Assembly (NCBI GenBank): GCA_003221085.1
Contig: QHUD01000014.1
Location: 1-8,963, forward strand
Length of the DNA: 8,963 bases
Reading direction: 5' to 3'
Source: Gemmatimonadota bacterium
Lineage (GTDB): Bacteria > Gemmatimonadota > Gemmatimonadetes > Gemmatimonadales > GWC2-71-9
Shown here: positions 5,651 through 8,963 of the stretch, piece by piece
How positions within the stretch are numbered: the first letter of the stretch is position 1
Layout of the letters: each line of letters begins with the position of its first letter
Notes under the pieces: generated by a model
What the model was told of the DNA's origin: nothing
The model's input: only the letters and a program-made list of their open reading frames with translations
The model's database searches: none
Position numbers and translations under genes: made by a program

Positions 5651-6390
5651 ATCCGTAACAAGTTCAGCGCCCCGTGGCACGAGCTAATCGTCCCCACCAG
5701 CACCGCCGCCGCTCTCCCGCTCGCGCCCGCGGCCCGCACCACCGCGTCCCCCTCGAGCACCGCGTCAACGGCGAAGGTCCCGACGCCAAAGACGTGGTGG
5801 CGGCACACGAACAGCGCCGGCCCATGCACCGGCTCGCCCGCCACGCGCAAGCGCTCCGTCAGCCCACGAACCGCGTCCCCCATCTCCCAGGTTCGCGCGG
5901 TACCGATGGCCGGACAGACGGCGGGCTCGATGCAGTGCGTGGGACAAATCCAATCCGCGAACGAGACATACCGCGTGCGATCGGGTCCGGTGCGGTCGTA
6001 CGACGTCCCCGGCTCACCCGGGACGGACGCTACGTCGATGGCGCGCTCGGGCCACCGCTCGCGGGCGCGGACGAGGAGCCACTGGAACATGAGGTGCGGC
6101 ATGAGCGGCGACGGCACGATGTAGTCCTCGGACCGCGCCACCGACGCGCGGGCCGCATCGCCCAGGAAGTCATGGAAATAGTCGCCCCACTCGCGCACCA
6201 CGAAGACGCGATCTGGGGCCTCACCCAGCTCCGCCCGTGCCCGGCAGGTAGGGTCTCGATCGACCACGACGACGCGCCGGAAGGTCGCCCTGCCTCGCTC
6301 CTGCGCCTTGGCGAGCTGCCCCGCGTAGAACGTCCCGTAGCAGCCGCCACCCACGACCACCACGTCGCGCATGACGACCGGTTCACTCAC
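5620..6390 (-). CDS. Rossmann-fold NAD(P)/FAD-binding-like protein with Cys cluster
   Basis: This 256-aa protein has an N-terminal dinucleotide-binding pattern V-V-V-V-G-G-G-C-Y-G (about 10-19) followed by a beta strand ending V-V-V-D44, typical of a Rossmann nucleotide site. The middle holds a distinctive cluster W148-C149-P-T-H-C153-I-E-P-A-V-C159-P, and later C196-R-H198-H199 and C238-H239. These could bind zinc or an iron-sulfur cluster. I do not recognise a named family, and oxidoreductase is only a guess from the fold. The start is GTG 6388-6390, 2 bases after the SDR stop; an in-frame ATG six codons on (MRDVVVV) is an alternative. The last few residues and the TAA fall inside the repeat tract, so the C-terminus may have been reshaped by it. 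Confidence 0.7.
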   Translation of the reverse strand: MSEPVVMRDVVVVGGGCYGTFYAGQLAKAQERGRATFRRVVVVDRDPTCRARAELGEAPDRVFVVREWGDYFHDFLGDAARASVARSEDYIVPSPLMPHLMFQWLLVRARERWPERAIDVASVPGEPGTSYDRTGPDRTRYVSFADWICPTHCIEPAVCPAIGTARTWEMGDAVRGLTERLRVAGEPVHGPALFVCRHHVFGVGTFAVDAVLEGDAVVRAAGASGRAAAVLVGTISSCHGALNLLRIGAVMDGNRR

Positions 6391-6392
6391 GC

Positions 6393-7118
6393 CTAGACGT
6401 CTCCGCCGGTCACCGGAAGGATTTCTCCGCTCACCCCCCGCGCTTCGTCGCTCGCGAGATACAGCACGGCCGCCACCAGCTCGTCGAGCTCCACCCAGCG
6501 GACCTTGGCCCCTTGCATCTGGGCGAGGTTGTCAGCGGTCTTCATCGTGCCCGGCGCGACGGCGTTCACGCGGATGCCATCATCCCGAAGCTCTTTCGCC
6601 AGCGCGCGCGTGAGTCCCGCCACCGCGGACTTGGCAGCCGTGTAGATCGCCATCTGACTCTGGGGCTTGAAGACCGCCGCGGAGGCGAAGTTCACGATGG
6701 CCCCGCCCTTCCGATCGCGCAGCGCGGGGATCGCCGCCTGCGACACGTAGAACGTCGTCTTAATGTTGACCGCGAGCTCCAGCTCCAGCCGCTCGGGCTT
6801 GAGATCCAACACCGGTCCGTAGTTCAGGAGCCCGCCGGCGACGTTCACCACAACGTCGAGTCCCCCGAAACGCTCGCGTGCCCCGGCGACCGCCCGGCGG
6901 GCTGCGTCCGGCATGGTCAGATCACCCGCGACAGCATGGACGGCGAAGCCCTCGGCCGTGAATTCCCTCGCACGCTCCGTCAGCCCGGCGGCATTCAGAT
7001 CTGCGATGACGAGCTGCGCGCCCACCCGACCGAACCCGCGAGCGACGGCGTGGCCGATCTGACCCACGCGACCGACACCGGTAATGAGCGCGACCTTGCC
7101 CCGAAGGTCAGGAGGCAT
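6393..7118 (-). CDS. short-chain dehydrogenase/reductase (SDR)
   Basis: This 241-aa classical SDR is a likely NAD(P)-dependent oxidoreductase acting on a hydroxyl or keto group, substrate unknown. Cofactor motif T13-G-V-G-R-V-G-Q-I-G, acidic D40 after the second strand (suggesting NAD(H) preference), N92-V-A-G95, the catalytic N118, S146, Y159-T-A-A-K163, and the P189-G region are all present, so the enzyme looks intact. The C-terminal S-G-E-I-L-P-V-T-G-G is the usual SDR ending. FabG-like 3-oxoacyl-ACP reductases share this layout, but no specific function is claimed. The start ATG overlaps the end of the peroxiredoxin by 11 bases, and the next gene begins 2 bases after the stop, so co-transcription and coupled translation are likely. 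Confidence 0.9.
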   Translation of the reverse strand: MPPDLRGKVALITGVGRVGQIGHAVARGFGRVGAQLVIADLNAAGLTERAREFTAEGFAVHAVAGDLTMPDAARRAVAGARERFGGLDVVVNVAGGLLNYGPVLDLKPERLELELAVNIKTTFYVSQAAIPALRDRKGGAIVNFASAAVFKPQSQMAIYTAAKSAVAGLTRALAKELRDDGIRVNAVAPGTMKTADNLAQMQGAKVRWVELDELVAAVLYLASDEARGVSGEILPVTGGDV

Positions 7119-7548
7119 GGCGCACGATCTCGTCGACTTCCGGAGTCCCGCGCTGTGCGAAGGCGACGGTGCCGTCCCGCTGCACGACGTACACCGAGCG
7201 CTGGATGCCCTTTCCGTCGTCTTTCAACGCGTGGTAGGCCCGAGCGATGGCGCGGTCGGGGTCCGACAGCAACGGAAAGTTGAACCGCAGCTTCGCCACG
7301 TAGCTCGCGTGGGCTTCCACACCGGCGGGGTTCACACCGAACGGCTGTATGCCGGCCGTCTGAAACTTCGCCATCTCATCGCGCACGGCGGAGAGTTGGC
7401 GGTTTCAGCCAGGGGTATTGTTTCCGGGATAGAACACCAGCGCGACCTGTTTGGTCTTGAGGAGGTCGGCGAGGCTGTAGGTCTTCCCATCCGACGCGGC
7501 AGCGGTGAACGGGGGTGCCTTGCTGCCGACGGTCAAAAGCTCGCTCAT
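7108..7548 (-). CDS. peroxiredoxin selenoprotein (Sec at peroxidatic position, codon 48)
   Basis: Read with TGA 7405-7407 as selenocysteine, the frame gives 146 aa, from an ATG that overlaps the PHP stop (ATGA) to TGA 7108-7110. It has the thioredoxin-fold peroxiredoxin layout: an N-terminal V-G-S-K-A-P-P-F, then V-A-L-V-F-Y40-P-G-N-N-T45-P-G-U48-N-R-Q-L, then F-P-L-L-S-D-P and a C-terminal S-V-Y-V-V-Q-R-D-G-T-V. In BCP/AhpC-type enzymes the T-x-x-C Cys is the peroxidatic residue that attacks the peroxide; here it is Sec. No Cys occurs anywhere in the product, so it would be a 1-Sec enzyme regenerated by an outside thiol or selenol donor. Without read-through both halves would be useless: the N-terminal 47 residues lack the active site. 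Prx selenoproteins with this T-x-x-U pattern are known in other bacteria. Downstream hairpin listed separately. Confidence 0.88.
7369..7401 (-). promoter_or_regulatory. candidate bacterial SECIS element of the peroxiredoxin gene
   Basis: On the minus strand the sequence just after the TGA can fold as follows. CGCCA (7401-7397) pairs with TGGCG (7373-7369). An A-A mismatch follows, then CTC (7395-7393) pairs with GAG (7377-7375). After a bulged T7378, TC (7392-7391) pairs with GA (7380-7379), then a bulged C7381, and CGC (7390-7388) pairs with GCG (7384-7382), closing a CGT apical loop. The loop begins 17 nt after the TGA and contains a G, within the known spacing and loop rule for bacterial SECIS elements. 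The fold is less regular than the one in the AhpD-like gene, so this rests partly on the in-frame TGA at a catalytic position. Confidence 0.65.
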
Positions 7549-8420
7549 GTGCTTGCCTTACGGTTCTGCGGGACGGTTTCGCCGGACCTCGTTGCTCGAC
7601 GCTCTTCAAGCTTTTCGAGCCACTCCATCGGGATATCCAGCCCGCCGAGTGGTGCATGCGAGTCTCCCAGCTCCTTGTCGCCGTGCCAGTCCGAGCCGCC
7701 GCTGATGGCCATGCCCAGACGCTCGGCGATCTTCGTGAGTCGCCGCTCGGTGCCGGGATAGTGACTCGGATGCCGCACCTCGAGGCCGTCGAGACCCTGC
7801 TCCTGAAACTGACGGATCTGCCCTTCGGTGCCGTGGTCGCCGAGATGGGCGGCGAGGGCGAGCCCACCAACGGCATGCACCAGCTCGGCCACCTGCTGCA
7901 GCGTCGGCAGCGGCTTCTCGACGTAGGCGGGTCGGCCCCGGCCGAGATAGCGCCCGAACGCGTCGTTCATGTCGACACTCACGCCCCGCTGCACCAGGAC
8001 CCGGGCCACGTGGGGGCGTCCCAGCGCCCCGCCGTCCGCCACGCGCACGACGTCCGCGAGCTCGATCACGACGCCGAGCCGGCGCAAGCGCTCGACGATC
8101 TGCTCGGCACGACGGTGCCGCGCGGCGCGCATGCCAGCGAGGAATTCCTCGAGCCGGGCATGGCCGGGCGGCAGAAAGTAGGCGAGCAGATGCAGCTCGC
8201 CCCACGGGGCCTTAACGCTGAACTCGCACCCCGACACGACGCGCACGCCGAGGGCCTCACCCGCGCGGGTCGCCTCGGGAACGCCTCCGGTCGTATCGTG
8301 GTCGGTGAGGGCGATCGCGGCCAGACCCGCCGCCTGTGCCAGCCGCGCGACGTCGGCGGGAGGATACTCCCCGTCCGACGCCGTCGAATGGCAATGCAGG
8401 TCAACGCGCGCCGTAGGCAC
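7545..8420 (-). CDS. PHP-domain phosphoesterase (YciV/RNase AM-like)
   Basis: This 291-aa PHP (polymerase and histidinol phosphatase) metalloenzyme is of the stand-alone type that hydrolyses phosphoesters such as nucleoside 3',5'-bisphosphates or short 5' RNA ends. Metal-ligand motifs in order: H9-C-H11 and D16, T39-D40-H41-D42, E66, R135-P-H137, H192, H217, and G242-S-D244-W-H246. One oddity is A191-H192-L193-G, where relatives usually have A-H-P-G. The start is taken at GTG 8418-8420, directly after a GGAGG; it overlaps the upstream gene's end by 20 bases, and it places H9 at the usual distance from the N-terminus. The C-terminus is Arg/Lys-rich. Its stop overlaps the peroxiredoxin start as ATGA. 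Confidence 0.88.
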   Translation of the reverse strand: MPTARVDLHCHSTASDGEYPPADVARLAQAAGLAAIALTDHDTTGGVPEATRAGEALGVRVVSGCEFSVKAPWGELHLLAYFLPPGHARLEEFLAGMRAARHRRAEQIVERLRRLGVVIELADVVRVADGGALGRPHVARVLVQRGVSVDMNDAFGRYLGRGRPAYVEKPLPTLQQVAELVHAVGGLALAAHLGDHGTEGQIRQFQEQGLDGLEVRHPSHYPGTERRLTKIAERLGMAISGGSDWHGDKELGDSHAPLGGLDIPMEWLEKLEERRATRSGETVPQNRKAST

Positions 8421-8670
8421 CCTCCGGTGCCGTCCAGGCCGGCTGCGACTGCCGGAACAGCGCCACCAGCTCCCGCTCGGACAGCTCCGCCAGCGCCGCG
8501 TCGGGACTGCGGCTGCCCACGGGCGCGTAGCGGGTGAAGCGACGCCGCCGCTCGGGCCCGGTCCCCTGCTCGAACACCACGCCGAACTGGTCGTGGTCGT
8601 ACACGGTCACGCGCCCCGCCGGGGCCACTTCCCAGCTCTCGCCGTCCACCAGGATCGTCCGCCCCGCCAT
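8401..8670 (-). CDS. small hypothetical protein (89 aa)
   Basis: It starts at ATG 8668-8670 with a GGGGGAG ribosome binding site six bases upstream and ends at TGA 8401-8403, overlapping the PHP gene by 20 bases. The first half reads as short beta strands (R-T-I-L-V-D-G-E-S-W-E-V, then R-V-T-V-Y-D-H-D-Q-F-G-V-V-F), followed by a basic patch R41-R-R-R44 and a helical acidic tail with E-L-S-E-R-E-L-V-A-L-F-R. No Cys, signal peptide or membrane segment is seen. I do not recognise the family. Placement between a similar small gene and the PHP gene in tight overlap suggests it belongs to the operon. The good ribosome binding site and protein-like composition make it likely to be expressed. Confidence 0.7.
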   Translation of the reverse strand: MAGRTILVDGESWEVAPAGRVTVYDHDQFGVVFEQGTGPERRRRFTRYAPVGSRSPDAALAELSERELVALFRQSQPAWTAPEGAYGAR

Positions 8671-8681
8671 CGTCGCTCCCC

Positions 8682-8963
8682 CTACGCCTCGGTGGGCGCC
8701 GCCAGGGACACTTCGGTCCACAGCTCCCAGGCATCCGAGGCGTAGGTCCCGAGGCTCTGCAGCCGTTTTTCGAGCTTGATCTCCTCGGGCAGCCGCGACG
8801 CCTGGGCGCGGTGCGACATCTCGGTCTGGCTCTCGGAGAACTCCGTGAAGAGCTGCGGGTCCTTGGCATTGCGGAACAGCCAGATCCGTTGGCCGCGGGC
8901 GTCGGCAAACTGACACAACTCCCGCAGGGTCGCGAGGTAGTCGGCCTCGTTGGTCGGCGGCAC
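8682..8963 (-). CDS. hypothetical protein, possibly cut at its N-terminus by window end
   Basis: The open frame enters from the window edge and ends at TAG 8682-8684, giving at least 93 residues. The first visible codon is GTG, so the gene may begin exactly there or further upstream; I cannot tell. The visible part is mostly helical and charged, with an N-terminal helix L-A-T-L-R-E-L-C-Q-F-A-D-A-R-G, an aromatic strand R-I-W-L-F-R-N, and a long amphipathic stretch around residues 38-75 (E-S-Q-T-E-M-S-H and K-L-E-K-R-L). No known motif was recognised. It is 11 bases upstream of the next small gene, on the same strand, and is probably the first visible member of the leftward operon. Confidence 0.6.
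   Translation of the reverse strand: MPPTNEADYLATLRELCQFADARGQRIWLFRNAKDPQLFTEFSESQTEMSHRAQASRLPEEIKLEKRLQSLGTYASDAWELWTEVSLAAPTEA

Noticed and set aside
7108..7386. A 92-aa N-terminally truncated peroxiredoxin starting at ATG 7384-7386
   Set aside because: It lacks the active-site region, which is encoded directly upstream in the same frame beyond a TGA at the catalytic position, starting from an ATG coupled to the PHP gene.
8401..8403. Further Sec read-through at the TGA of the 89-aa gene
   Set aside because: Sequence past the TGA in that frame is Arg/Pro-rich shadow of the PHP gene, with no family-like continuation and no redox motif.

Overview
The window is GC-rich, gene-dense bacterial chromosome with short or overlapping gene junctions. 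No rRNA, tRNA, phage, transposon or CRISPR sequence is visible. The style suggests an uncultivated GC-rich soil or sediment lineage such as Rokubacteria/Methylomirabilota, but this is only an impression because no phylogenetic marker is present.

The main result is that two genes which look broken at first sight are best read as selenoprotein genes. (1) At 2151-2693 (+) an AhpD/carboxymuconolactone-decarboxylase-like gene has an in-frame TGA at 2397-2399, exactly where the family has the second Cys of its CxxCxxxH motif. It reads C80-L-Y-U83-L-S-S-H87, and the frame then continues through 97 further family-like residues. The TGA is followed at 20 nt by a hairpin with two perfect stems, a good bacterial SECIS candidate. 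(2) At 7108-7548 (-) a peroxiredoxin has an in-frame TGA at 7405-7407 at the peroxidatic Cys position (N-T-P-G-U48), again followed by a hairpin at the right distance. Both genes would be annotated as truncated by standard gene callers.

Layout. At the left, leftward: aspartase (aspA-type, 286-1692), then a small membrane protein cut by the window start (1-259). Divergent from aspA, rightward: a small cupin (1745-2077), then the AhpD-like selenoprotein (2151-2693). Convergent with these and filling the rest of the window is a leftward gene series. From upstream (right) to downstream (left) it holds: a partial hypothetical (8682-8963), a small hypothetical (8401-8670), a PHP phosphoesterase (7545-8420), the Sec-peroxiredoxin (7108-7548), an SDR dehydrogenase (6393-7118) and a Cys-containing Rossmann-like protein (5620-6390). 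After a 62-bp gap rich in direct and inverted repeats come a DUF309 protein (5183-5557), a thioredoxin reductase fused in frame to a metallo-beta-lactamase-fold domain (3702-5186), a small zinc-ribbon protein (3587-3775) and an LPG-synthase/flippase-like membrane protein (2701-3582). Many junctions are 4-bp ATGA overlaps or gaps of a few bases, so one or two long operons are likely.

Working together: the peroxiredoxin has no Cys at all in its read-through product, so it must be a 1-Sec enzyme that relies on an outside reductant. A thioredoxin reductase lies in the same gene series and an AhpD-like CxxU protein is in the convergent unit. In some bacteria AhpD-type proteins reduce peroxiredoxins, so a local selenium-dependent peroxide-defence set is plausible. 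It is inference, not shown by the sequence. The Sec machinery (selA, selB, selC, selD) is not in this window.
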